From the NCBI GenBank assembly GCA_947503105.1, contig CANNCM010000004.1:62001-126000 (forward strand): a stretch of DNA of 64,000 bases, in the 5' to 3' direction. Both the position numbers and the translations under genes were made by a program. Below are positions 26,637 to 34,281 of this stretch, piece by piece (the stretch's first letter is position 1; the number at the start of each line of letters is the position of its first letter). Below the pieces are notes generated by a model, which was not told the origin of the DNA, ran no database searches, and worked only from the letters and a program-made list of their open reading frames with translations. The stretch comes from an uncultured Flavobacteriaceae bacterium (GTDB lineage: Bacteria; Bacteroidota; Bacteroidia; Flavobacteriales; Flavobacteriaceae).

Positions 26637-27242
26637 ATGAAGTTTGTACCAAAATTATTTTTAGCTATTTTATTGGTGTTCTTATTAAGTAGTTCTTGCG
26701 CAGACAACAAAGTACGGACCAATTACAAATCAGCATTTCAAAAAAAAATGAATGCCATGTTTAAGGATGCTTCTCAAACTCCTCTGAAAGCAAAAGATTT
26801 AAAAACGTTTTCTTCACTTTCATTTTTTCCAGTAGATTCCAATTTTGTGGTTAAAGCAAAATTGACACCAACACCAAATTCTGAATATTTTGATATGAAA
26901 ACCACCACAGAGCGCGTATCAAAAGAACGTGTATTTGGGGTTTTGTCTTTTGAATTGTTGCAACAATCAATTGAGTTAGAAGTCTATCAAGGACAAGATT
27001 CTACAGAAGTGAAATCGAATTATCTTTTTCTTCCTTTTTTAGATGATACCAACGGAGTTTCTACTTATGGCGGTGGGCGTTATATGGATTTGGAAATTCC
27101 CATAACAGATAGCATTTGGCTCGATTTCAATACTGCATACAATCCTTATTGTGCCTACAACGAACGCTATTCTTGCCCCGTTGTTCCGCGTCAAAACTAT
27201 ATTCCTTTGCAGGTAAAAGCTGGCGTTAAACGCTTCAAATGA
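26637..27242 (+). CDS. DUF1684 lipoprotein
   Basis: A 201-aa exported protein with lipobox SSSC (Cys 21) and the DUF1684 signature. That signature is a long beta-rich middle, then YGGGRYMDLEIP, LDFNTAYNPYCAYNERYSCPVVP and a final AGVKRF. The Tyr/Cys-rich NPYCAYN...SCP block is the most conserved part of the family. Its function is not established. It converges with crcB, with a 1-bp gap. Confidence 0.92.
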   Translation: MKFVPKLFLAILLVFLLSSSCADNKVRTNYKSAFQKKMNAMFKDASQTPLKAKDLKTFSSLSFFPVDSNFVVKAKLTPTPNSEYFDMKTTTERVSKERVFGVLSFELLQQSIELEVYQGQDSTEVKSNYLFLPFLDDTNGVSTYGGGRYMDLEIPITDSIWLDFNTAYNPYCAYNERYSCPVVPRQNYIPLQVKAGVKRFK

Positions 27243-27243
27243 T

Positions 27244-27615
27244 TTAGAAGTTTTTGGATAAAAATAAGCCTACAACGACAGCAACTATTCCTAAAATTAA
27301 TGACCCTAAAGTATAGCTGATAAATTGCACGTAATCTCCAGATTTGAGAAACATTTGGTTTTCTAAAGTAAAGGCCGAAAACGTAGTAAATCCACCACAA
27401 AACCCAGTAACCAAAAGCAGAGTTTGGGCTTCAGAGAGACCACCATTTTTTAGCCCAAGGCCAAGAAAAAAACCGATAAGTAAGCTCCCAACAACATTGA
27501 CAATCAGAGTTCCTACTGGAAATGTACCAAAGGCATCCTGAAATAGCTTTCCTACAAAGTAGCGCAACGCACTTCCAAATCCCCCTCCTAAAAATACTAG
27601 TAAAGCATATTTCAT
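27244..27615 (-). CDS. crcB: Fluoride efflux protein CrcB/Fluc
   Basis: A small dual-topology fluoride channel of 123 aa from the ATG at 27615 (MKYALLVFLGGGFGSALRY). It has four helices, and the family motifs GTLIVNVVGSLLIGF and GFCGGFTTFSAFTLE are present. An in-frame extension to 27666 would overlap the preceding gene's 3' end and adds non-family residues, so it was not used. No fluoride riboswitch was evident upstream. The start is 14 bp after the SRPBCC gene stop. Confidence 0.94.
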   Translation of the reverse strand: MKYALLVFLGGGFGSALRYFVGKLFQDAFGTFPVGTLIVNVVGSLLIGFFLGLGLKNGGLSEAQTLLLVTGFCGGFTTFSAFTLENQMFLKSGDYVQFISYTLGSLILGIVAVVVGLFLSKNF

Positions 27616-27629
27616 ATGTTCTTGTTTGA

Positions 27630-28652
27630 TTAATTTAAAACTGGAATAAATAGTTCTGTAATCCAATGTGCAGGATTAGGGTTTTCTTGTGGGGTGGTCA
27701 AATAGACTTCAAAAGGTTTAAGTTTTGAGGGCCTTAAATTCATTTTAGTCATATTTTGATAGCTCGTTGTCCAAGCTTCTTCTAGATTTTTATAGTTGCC
27801 TTTTAGTGTTGTTTTAAGCGCTTTAGTTCTTGGTATATAACCACATAAAATGCCGCTTGCATCTTTTATGCTGTAGTTTTGTCTTACAGGAATTCCACAG
27901 CTCATAATCATAGATCCGTCTTCTGGATTTCGATATTGATAAATACTCATTGGATTCCCATTACTTTCTATTGCATTGACATTCATATAGTTATACAATG
28001 CAGCATAATTTTTCTCCATTGTCAAACTGATATTTTCTGGAGTTGTACTCGATGTGATGTACAAATAAAACCCACCGCCATAATCAATTATTCCGTTGTC
28101 CTCAATGCTGTATATGGCCATTTGTTTTTGCAAATGTGCATCCAAATTTTCTAAACCTTTTTCGTAATCTGGCCCAATCATGTTGTCCATTCCTCCGCTT
28201 ATTAATGCAAAAAACTTAAGTACAAAAGGGACGTCATCACTTTTCATGCCCCAGGTTACTTCTGTCGTATTTGGACCTTTGTATTCAAAATTCCAATACA
28301 CTTGTGATGCTGGAAATTGTTCAAATTTTAATTCTTGCAGCAAGGAGTCATTTGCAATAGCAGCAAGTGTTTTCATTGTGCCTTTTCCGTCTTTTCCAGT
28401 CCAAGAATATGACCCCCCAACACCGGCTGTTTTTTCTGGATAATCAATAGACAATGTAGGTTCTTTTTCTTTCCATGGCGACCAAGGTTCCCATTGGCGA
28501 AAATCTTCCACAGTATTATAAACCACACTGACAGGCGCCGAAATGGTACGTTTGCGAAAAACATCATAACTATTGGGCTGTACAGCAACGTAACTACTAC
28601 TGGCCAACACTAAAAATAAAAGTAGGAATAAAATAAATTTGAATGCTTTCAT
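27630..28652 (-). CDS. SRPBCC domain plus GyrI-like effector-binding domain protein
   Basis: A 340-aa protein with an N-terminal membrane anchor (about 4-22). A polyketide cyclase/START-like SRPBCC domain follows (about 30-180; ISAPVSVVYNTVEDFRQWEPWSPW is typical). A GyrI/AraC-effector-type domain is at about 185-338 (CGIPV, AKALKTTLKGNY-like segment, PFEVYLTTPQENPNP). The combination is common in Bacteroidota and suggests small-molecule binding. No ligand can be named. It is probably co-transcribed with crcB. Confidence 0.85.
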   Translation of the reverse strand: MKAFKFILFLLLFLVLASSSYVAVQPNSYDVFRKRTISAPVSVVYNTVEDFRQWEPWSPWKEKEPTLSIDYPEKTAGVGGSYSWTGKDGKGTMKTLAAIANDSLLQELKFEQFPASQVYWNFEYKGPNTTEVTWGMKSDDVPFVLKFFALISGGMDNMIGPDYEKGLENLDAHLQKQMAIYSIEDNGIIDYGGGFYLYITSSTTPENISLTMEKNYAALYNYMNVNAIESNGNPMSIYQYRNPEDGSMIMSCGIPVRQNYSIKDASGILCGYIPRTKALKTTLKGNYKNLEEAWTTSYQNMTKMNLRPSKLKPFEVYLTTPQENPNPAHWITELFIPVLN

Positions 28653-28798
28653 TTGATTTGAAATATTATAGTTTTCACTAATTTATAAATTTCTTTCAAT
28701 TCTGTATCATAGAAATTAATTTTTTAGGTTTTTCAAAAAAAACTATATTCGTAATCTCTTGAATATTTAATCACTATCAAAACAAATACTAGAATATT

Positions 28799-30847
28799 AT
28801 GAAACTTTGCTACAAATTATTGCTCATTACTTTAGCATGTACGCAATTATTTTTTTCGTGCAAAAAGGATAATTCATCAACTCAAAATGAAAATTTATTT
28901 GTTGCTGTAGATGCCGAAAGTTTTCCCTACATGGTGGAGCAATTTGCCGATCTCAAAATCTTGCGTTATCAATTACCAGGATGGGAAAATCTAAGTTTGG
29001 AAGAACAAAAACTAGTGTATTACCTCACACAAGCAGGGCTTTCTGGCCGTGACATTATGTGGGATCAAAACTACCGTCACAATCTTACCATTCGCGAAGC
29101 GTTGGAAACGATTTACACCACTTTTGATGGAGATAAATCAACAGAAGAGTGGGACGCTTTTGAAACTTATTTAAAACGTGTTTGGTTTAGCAACGGAATT
29201 CATCATCATTACAGCAATGCAAAACTAAAACCTTCATTTACAGCAAATTATTTAAAATCCTTACTTGATGCTACAGCGGCAACTCTTGAGGGCGAGGCCT
29301 TTGATGTGATTTTTAATGACAAAGATTCCAAAAAAGTAAACCAGGCCAAAGATGCAGATAATGTTTTGGAATCAGCTATTAATTTTTATGGGCCAAACGT
29401 AACCAACAAAGACGTTGAAACATTCTATGCTGCAAAAACATCACCAAACCCTAACAAGCCGTTGTCATTTGGATTAAATTCACAGCTGGTCAAAGAAAAT
29501 GGTGTGCTTAAAGAACGTGTTTACAAATCTGGAGGACTATATGGCGCCGCAATTGATGAGATTATAAAGTGGCTAGAATTGGCCCAAGGCGTTGCCGAGA
29601 ATAAAGCACAAGGCGATGCTCTTGAACTACTTATTGCGTACTACAAAACGGGTGATTTGCAAACTTGGGACGATTACAACGTTGCGTGGACAGCAGCTAC
29701 TGAAGGTAATATTGATTACATCAACAGTTTTATTGAGGTTTATAATGATCCACTAGGATACAGAGGATCTTATGAAACAATAGTTCAGATAAAGGATTTT
29801 GATATGTCTGCAAAAATGGCTGTTCTTTCTGAAAATGCACAATGGTTTGAAGATAACTCACCATTAATGCCAGAGCATAAAAAGAAAAATGTTGTTGGAG
29901 TAAGCTACAAAACTGTAAATGTTGCTGGCGAAGCTGGTGATGCCTCTCCATCAACGCCCATTGGTGTCAATTTGCCAAATGCAAATTGGATTCGTGCAGA
30001 AGTTGGTAGTAAATCTGTTTCTCTAGGAAATATCATTAATGCATACAACAATTCTGGAAGTTCAGGACGATTGAAAGCGTTTGTTCATGACGATAAAGAA
30101 TATGAATTAGAAAAAAAATATGGGCAATTAGCCGATAAACTTCACACTGCACTTCATGAGGTTGTTGGACACGCTTCGGGGCAATTGAATCCTGGTGTTG
30201 GAGAAACAAAAGAAACCTTAAAAAACTACGCATCGACTCTGGAAGAAGGTCGTGCAGACTTGGTTGGCCTCTATTATCTGTATGATTCAAAATTACAAGA
30301 TTTAGGGTTAGTAGAAGATTGGAAAGCTGTTGGTATGGCTGCTTTTGATGGATATATCCGAAATGGTCTTATGACACAGCTTATTCGATTGGAGCTTGGA
30401 GATGATGTTGAAGAAGCACACATGCGAAACAGACAATGGGTAAGTGCATGGGTTTTTGAAAAAGGACAAAAAGATAACGTTATTGAGAAAGTTATTAGAG
30501 ATGGCAACACCTATTTCAATATTAATGATTATGATAAACTCCACGAACTTTTTGGGCAACTATTGAGAGAAACACAACGCATCAAATCTGAAGGCGATTT
30601 TGAAGCTGTTCAAGCTCTTGTAGAGGGCTATGGTGTAAAAGTTGATCAAGCGATTCATGCCGAAGTTTTAGAAAGAAATAAGCAATTTAAATCGGCTCCT
30701 TATGGCGGATTTGTAAATCCTGTTTTGGAGCCCATAACAGATGAAAATGGGGCTATTTCTGAAATTAAAGTGAACTATGCAAAAGACTTCGAAAGCCAAA
30801 TGCTATATTATTCAAAACACTATAACTTTTTACCAAATGTAAATTAA
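28799..30847 (+). CDS. Dipeptidyl peptidase III (M49), lipoprotein
   Basis: A zinc exopeptidase that removes dipeptides from the N-terminus of oligopeptides. The 682-aa protein has a lipobox (FFSC, Cys 21). The M49 zinc motif HExxGH is at residues 453-458 (HEVVGH), and the second motif is at 482-487 (EEGRAD). It belongs to the bacterial DPP III group and is probably periplasmic. It stands alone, with no gene packed against either end. Confidence 0.94.
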   Translation: MKLCYKLLLITLACTQLFFSCKKDNSSTQNENLFVAVDAESFPYMVEQFADLKILRYQLPGWENLSLEEQKLVYYLTQAGLSGRDIMWDQNYRHNLTIREALETIYTTFDGDKSTEEWDAFETYLKRVWFSNGIHHHYSNAKLKPSFTANYLKSLLDATAATLEGEAFDVIFNDKDSKKVNQAKDADNVLESAINFYGPNVTNKDVETFYAAKTSPNPNKPLSFGLNSQLVKENGVLKERVYKSGGLYGAAIDEIIKWLELAQGVAENKAQGDALELLIAYYKTGDLQTWDDYNVAWTAATEGNIDYINSFIEVYNDPLGYRGSYETIVQIKDFDMSAKMAVLSENAQWFEDNSPLMPEHKKKNVVGVSYKTVNVAGEAGDASPSTPIGVNLPNANWIRAEVGSKSVSLGNIINAYNNSGSSGRLKAFVHDDKEYELEKKYGQLADKLHTALHEVVGHASGQLNPGVGETKETLKNYASTLEEGRADLVGLYYLYDSKLQDLGLVEDWKAVGMAAFDGYIRNGLMTQLIRLELGDDVEEAHMRNRQWVSAWVFEKGQKDNVIEKVIRDGNTYFNINDYDKLHELFGQLLRETQRIKSEGDFEAVQALVEGYGVKVDQAIHAEVLERNKQFKSAPYGGFVNPVLEPITDENGAISEIKVNYAKDFESQMLYYSKHYNFLPNVN

Positions 30848-30919
30848 AAGGATAGTTTTTTGGATTAAAAAAATTAACGGATTTGGCATATGAGTAGTGT
30901 CTCGAATGGTATTGCCCCC

Positions 30920-31244
30920 AGCTAGCGCGAGCATCTTGCTCGTGCCGTCAAACAAACTAAAATTAGCCTCAAGCTAGCGCGAGCATCTTGCTCGTGCCGT
31001 CAAACAAACTAAAATTAGCACTTGCTATCCCCAGCTAGCGCGAGCATCTTGCTCGTGCCGTCAAATAAACTAAAATTAGCACTTGCTATCCCAGCTAGCG
31101 CGAGCATCTTGCTCGTGCCGCCCAGCTAGCGCGAGCATCTTGCTCGTGCCGTCAAATAAACTAAAATTAGCCTCAAGCTAGCACGAGCATCTTGCTCGTG
31201 CCGTCAAACAAACCCCAGCTAGCGCGAGCATCTTGCTCGTGCCG
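30920..31244 (+). repeat. Array of seven REP-like hairpin repeats
   Basis: A 28-bp unit starts at 30920, 30972, 31033, 31093, 31124, 31176 and 31217. Its core CGAGCA-TCT-TGCTCG is a perfect stem-loop, preceded by AGCTAGCG and followed by TGCCG. Spacers are pieces of TCAAAYAAACTAAAATTAGC, some extended by ACTTGCTATCCC. Unit 6 reads GCACGAGC instead of GCGCGAGC, which extends the palindrome to GC...GC. The last spacer runs into the RAYT stop codon at 31273, so the array looks like repeated duplication of the RAYT 3' flank. Confidence 0.9.
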
Positions 31245-31272
31245 TCAAATAAACTAAAATTAGCACTTGCTA

Positions 31273-31814
31273 TCATATATCAATTTCTAAAACGGTTTGA
31301 TCTTCTTGATAATTCCTTGCACTACTATACTTCCAATCTACTGGGTCAGTTACAAAACCACTCTCAACAGGATTGTTATGTACATAGTCTATCTTTTGTT
31401 GTATTACTTTATCGCTCCATAATTCTATTGGTTTATTATGTTGTTGCCAAAATTGGCGTTGTTTTACATTACTCTTCTTTTTTCCTACACGCTCCATCAT
31501 CCATAACAACCACTCTTTTCTACTTTCTTGCGGGTTATCTTCTATTGTTTTAATTAGCTTTCTTGCTGTAAACCCTTTAAAATCCCGTATTAATCCAGAA
31601 GGATCATCATTGTTTGACCTAAATATTAAATGTACATGGCTTGGCATAAAACAATATGCGAATACCTCCATGCCTTTTCTTTTCTACAAAAATCTATACT
31701 TTCTTCTAAAACATTAAAATACACTTGCCGAGTAAAAACATCTAACCAATATACCGTAGCAAAACTTATAAAGTATGCTGCTGATTTGTTATGGAATTTA
31801 TATTTTCTGCTCAT
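31273..31814 (-). pseudogene. REP-associated tyrosine transposase (RAYT, Y1 family), frameshifted
   Basis: This is a Y1/HUH transposase fragment pair. The first frame (from ATG 31814) gives MSRKYKFHNKSAAYFISF up to FCRKEK and then runs off to a stop at 31626. The second frame (31671-31273) gives MEVFAYCFMPSHVHLIF with the HUH pair HVH. It also has the RQFWQQHNKPIELW region and the catalytic-Tyr block YVHNNPVESG. Joining FCRKEK to GMEVFAY gives a normal RAYT of about 180 aa. The shift needs one extra A in the short A run near 31683. Probably inactive as read, and still matched to the surrounding REP repeats. Confidence 0.85.
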
Positions 31815-31840
31815 TTTTACTATTTTTTACTCTTACTGGT

Positions 31841-31871
31841 CACGAGCAGGATGCTCGCGCTAGCGGGGGGC
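31841..31871 (-). repeat. Inverted REP copy at the right end of the RAYT element
   Basis: The single copy opposite in orientation to the array: on the minus strand GCTAGCGCGAGCAT is followed by CCTGCTCGTG. The hairpin loop differs from the array copies (ATCC instead of ATCT). Together with the array it brackets the transposase gene. Confidence 0.85.
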
Positions 31872-32066
31872 TAAAATCAAGCAATTAAGAGAAGAAAAAG
31901 AGATAGACCAAAAGTCTTTTGCTTTTGATTGTGAGATTGGAAGAACTCAATTATATATGATTGAAAAAGGTAGGACTAATCCTCGTTTGCTTACTTTAAT
32001 AAAAATTGCTGATGGTTTAGAAATTTCTATTTCTGAACTTCTCAAGATTTAATAATCTTAAAGTCT

Positions 32067-32942
32067 TTATATTTTATTGATTTGTTTTTCAATATCAGTC
32101 ACGAATTTTTTAATTTCGTTTAAGTGTAATTCAATATTTTCCTTTTTTAGTGAAATGAATTTACCCTCTTTTGTTTTTCCATTCCGATGTACAATATCAT
32201 GTCTTGTTTGAATATTTTTCATCAAAATTTCAATTGAAGGAAATATCACTCCTAATGAATCTTTATACATCCCTCTAACCTTTGGAAGGTCATGATAAAT
32301 TACATCTAAAAGTTCTTTTTTGACTACATCATATAGGTTGTCTAATTGGTCATAAATATTCCCCAATTCAAATTTTCGGTTATTTATTCTTTTGTAAGTT
32401 TTTACAAAATTTCTAAAATACACTTCGTCTTGAATAACTTCCTTAATGAGTGTAGAAGATAAATAGTCTTCAAGACAAGCTATACCACCTGAAAAAATTA
32501 ATTTTCTAATAGTTTTCTCATGTGTTTTTTTGTCAAAAACTTGTGTATTGAGTTCCGTTAAATTATTTATTTCCGCTTCAAATCTTTTAATTGAATTATC
32601 AGAACGAAGAATCGCATCTACTTGGTCTTCTTCATAAGAATACAAGCCATAGTCATAGGTAATTGCTTCTATAATATCATTTTTGTCAACCTTTTCTATT
32701 TCTATATATCCACTTTCCTCATCATCTTCAAAACCCACATGGATTATATGCCATTTGTTGCATTTAGGACAAGTCTTTTCTCCAACATTAGTATAAAAAA
32801 AGTCTTCTTTATCGTGATATTCAGGGTCAAATAATTCGGGGATTTCAATTTTTTCAGATAACAATCGTGTACAACAATTTGAGCAATTAAATCGCACTTC
32901 AACAAATTCAAAGTCTATTAAGTCAAAATTTCTGAATCCCAT
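32067..32942 (-). CDS. Zinc-ribbon HEPN-domain protein (candidate RNase), 291 aa
   Basis: An N-terminal zinc ribbon uses C20-x2-C23 and C58-x2-C61, with a His after the second pair. A long helical region follows. The C-terminus carries R247-x4-H252 (TRHDIVHRNG), the catalytic signature of HEPN RNases, in the context typical of RiboL-PSP-type HEPN proteins. Such proteins act as toxins or phage-defence effectors that cut RNA. No nucleotidyltransferase antitoxin is adjacent, but a broken XRE gene converges on it (14 bp between stops). Its ATG lies 4 bp after a junction sequence shared with the next gene, so it may be a cassette gene. Confidence 0.7.
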   Translation of the reverse strand: MGFRNFDLIDFEFVEVRFNCSNCCTRLLSEKIEIPELFDPEYHDKEDFFYTNVGEKTCPKCNKWHIIHVGFEDDEESGYIEIEKVDKNDIIEAITYDYGLYSYEEDQVDAILRSDNSIKRFEAEINNLTELNTQVFDKKTHEKTIRKLIFSGGIACLEDYLSSTLIKEVIQDEVYFRNFVKTYKRINNRKFELGNIYDQLDNLYDVVKKELLDVIYHDLPKVRGMYKDSLGVIFPSIEILMKNIQTRHDIVHRNGKTKEGKFISLKKENIELHLNEIKKFVTDIEKQINKI

Positions 32943-32945
32943 TCG

Positions 32946-33090
32946 TTTTAATTACGCCCAACGGTCTCGGCTATGAACAGTTGCGTGGGTTAGTACGAAC
33001 TTTTGCAAGTACACGACAAGCTGAAAATCCGCGAGGATTTTCAGAAGTAGGCGAGAACAAGCAATTATTTATAGCCATTGTTGTGTGTAG
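32946..33090 (-). repeat. Foldable intergenic element, attC-like cassette boundary
   Basis: The whole gap between two same-strand genes folds on itself. The outer arms on the plus strand are GGCTATGAACAGTTGCGTG and, as reverse complement, GGCTATAAATAATTGCTTG. The inner hairpin is CTGAAAATCC-GCGA-GGATTTTCAG at 33021-33044. On the minus strand it starts CTACACACAAC at the metalloprotease stop and ends GTTGGGC (matches GTTRRRY) at 32962-32956, just before the HEPN start. This is the layout of an integron attC site placed 3' of a cassette gene. No integrase is in the window. Confidence 0.5.
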
Positions 33091-33693
33091 TTATTTAATT
33101 TTATTCAATTCTTGTTTTACTAATCTTTCAATAATGTCTTGAATAACATAAGGTGGTTCTTTCTTAGCTATTTCTAGATTAGTATCACTATGAGGATGTT
33201 TCAAACCTATTCGATGAGCGACTTCGTGTGCTAGAGTATTTGAAATCTGAGGAATAGTTCTTTTTCGTAATGGAATTCTATTATATCTGATAGGCCCATT
33301 TTTAGTTCCATCAAATGCAATATTCCCATAAAAAATACTTAACCACCAACCTTTGATTCCTCCATAAGTATCAACGTGAGTTCCATTAATTTGCTTTTTC
33401 ATTGACATAACAATGTTATCTGCATTAAGATTCTCCCAAGCTTTTTTATGTGGACCTTCTGTGATGCTATCTTTAATATAATTTCTCAATTCAGTTAAAA
33501 ATTGCTCCGAGTAAATAGCTTTAGTTGTTAATTTTGCCGATTTAATAAAATCTTCTTTCTTCTTACAAGTAAATTCAGAATCTGCAATTTTTATTGTTGA
33601 AGAATCTGTTTTAATTTCAAAAGAGTCAATTTTACAAATGCTCGCACAAGAACTTAAGTAAAGGCTTATTAGAAGTAATCTCAATATTTTCAT
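33091..33693 (-). CDS. Metzincin-like zinc metallopeptidase lipoprotein, 200 aa
   Basis: From the ATG at 33693 the protein has a lipoprotein signal (SLYLSSC, Cys 16) and a domain ending in the full motif H156-E-V-A-H160-x2-G-x2-H166. This HExxHxxGxxH pattern is the three-His zinc site of metzincins. A clear Met-turn is not visible. The region around VAHRIGLKHPHSDTNLEI suggests an astacin/matrixin-like fold, but the family is not named. A start eight codons upstream (33717) exists but would overlap the junction motif at 33702-33718. Its stop abuts the attC-like element, as for a cassette gene. Confidence 0.7.
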   Translation of the reverse strand: MKILRLLLISLYLSSCASICKIDSFEIKTDSSTIKIADSEFTCKKKEDFIKSAKLTTKAIYSEQFLTELRNYIKDSITEGPHKKAWENLNADNIVMSMKKQINGTHVDTYGGIKGWWLSIFYGNIAFDGTKNGPIRYNRIPLRKRTIPQISNTLAHEVAHRIGLKHPHSDTNLEIAKKEPPYVIQDIIERLVKQELNKIK

Positions 33694-33701
33694 AGGTCTT
33701 T

Positions 33702-33718
33702 TTTTAATTACACACAAC
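33702..33718 (-). repeat. Cassette-junction sequence upstream of the metallopeptidase
   Basis: Plus strand TTTTAATTACACACAAC, matching the 17 bp at 32946-32962 (TTTTAATTACGCCCAAC) with two differences. Each copy lies directly upstream of a minus-strand start, 8 bp from the metallopeptidase ATG here and 3 bp from the HEPN ATG there. Sequence beyond it (TATATAAATACTCG) only weakly resembles the full element. Confidence 0.5.
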
Positions 33719-34039
33719 TATATAAATACTCGCATTGCGTATATCCAACTTTTATGCGTTTCGTGTATTATTTTCAGGGATATTTTTATAAACTCTTGTA
33801 AATCAATACACTAGCTTGTTTTTATGGTGTATATCGATTTTCCAAAAGCGAAGTTTATACACTCCCCTCATGAGTTTAGACACATAAAAAATTAAAAAGT
33901 CACATTTTTTAGCAACTTTTTTTTGGAGAGGTTCTATAAGAAAAACAAAAACTGTTTTGTGGAGACGTGTATTACGGTTAGATCTTTAGCGCAGGACTGC
34001 TAAACTATTCTATCATAGCATAAAGAAATCCAAGGTTTT
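33719..34039. other. Non-coding stretch with a second copy of the 60-bp leader motif
   Basis: No convincing gene is visible in these 321 bp. Positions 33850-33910 repeat the motif blocks found at 25519-25581: GAAGTTTA, a CTCCCCT block, TTTAGACACA at 33875, seven bases, then TTAAAAAGTCACATTTTTT at 33892. A weak TTTAGC/GCTAAA hairpin occurs near 33986-34005. The next minus-strand gene past the motif is the metallopeptidase. The stretch may also be the eroded remains of an older insertion. Confidence 0.5.
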
Positions 34040-34228
34040 TTAGTAGCCCAAAAGAAATTTAATGGCGGCAATACCCAAAATAAAACTGATAAAAATCAAA
34101 AGAATCCAAAGGCTGCCTTTGTAATATTTTTTATCTAAAGCGGCATCCTTTCTGTACGATCTAAAAATTATCACAGCAAAAACAATGGCAAAAAGAATTC
34201 CGAAAATTAGTTGTCCCTGACTGAACAT
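34040..34228 (-). CDS. Small two-helix membrane protein, 62 aa
   Basis: Two hydrophobic segments (about 7-23 and 43-60) are joined by a charged loop, SYRKDAALDKKYYKGS, which is the recurring pattern of a small flavobacterial membrane family. No function is known to me. It is divergent from the MazG-like gene with 53 bp between the starts. Confidence 0.75.
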   Translation of the reverse strand: MFSQGQLIFGILFAIVFAVIIFRSYRKDAALDKKYYKGSLWILLIFISFILGIAAIKFLLGY

Positions 34229-34281
34229 AATTGTTTATTTTTAGATTTGAATTCTTTTACAAAATTACAAAAAAATAACAC

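Larger units (their letters stand above)
30914..31871 (-). mobile_element. RAYT/REP element with 21-bp terminal inverted repeats
   Basis: The left end (30914-30934) and right end (31851-31871) are inverted copies of GCCCCC, one variable base, then GCTAGCGCGAGCAT, with a single mismatch. Between them lie seven direct REP-like hairpins, a Y1-type RAYT gene on the minus strand and one inverted hairpin. The unit spans 958 bp and interrupts an XRE gene. No long target duplication is seen, as expected for HUH-type single-strand transposition. Confidence 0.7.
30890..32052 (+). pseudogene. XRE-family HTH regulator interrupted by the RAYT element
   Basis: From 31873 to the stop at 32050 the plus strand encodes about 59 residues of an XRE/Cro-C1 HTH (KIKQLREEKEIDQKSFAF, then RTQLYMIEKGRTNPRL and a C-terminal SISELLKI). 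There is no start, because a stop and the element end lie directly upstream. Left of the element, ATG at 30890 begins MSSVSNGI and runs into the element boundary at 30914. Joining the two flanks, counting one shared T, restores MSSVSNGI-KIKQLR in frame as a 67-aa protein of normal XRE size. The 3' HTH part is firm, and the 5' exon is inference. Confidence 0.65.

Noticed and set aside
27616-27680. Fluoride riboswitch upstream of crcB
   Set aside because: The gap to the preceding gene is only 14 bp, and no pseudoknot-like fold could be traced.
30920-31244. Possible CRISPR array
   Set aside because: Repeats are evenly conserved, but the spacers are themselves repeats of one sequence and spacing is irregular (31-61 bp). 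No cas genes are present, and a RAYT gene explains the hairpins.
31670-31700. Programmed -1 frameshift in the RAYT gene
   Set aside because: The A run has no canonical X XXY YYZ heptamer in the right phase, and RAYTs are not known to need frameshifting. Simple decay is more likely.
32067-32942. HEPN-MNT toxin-antitoxin pair
   Set aside because: No nucleotidyltransferase (GSxxxG...D) gene lies on either side. Only an XRE remnant and a metallopeptidase are adjacent.
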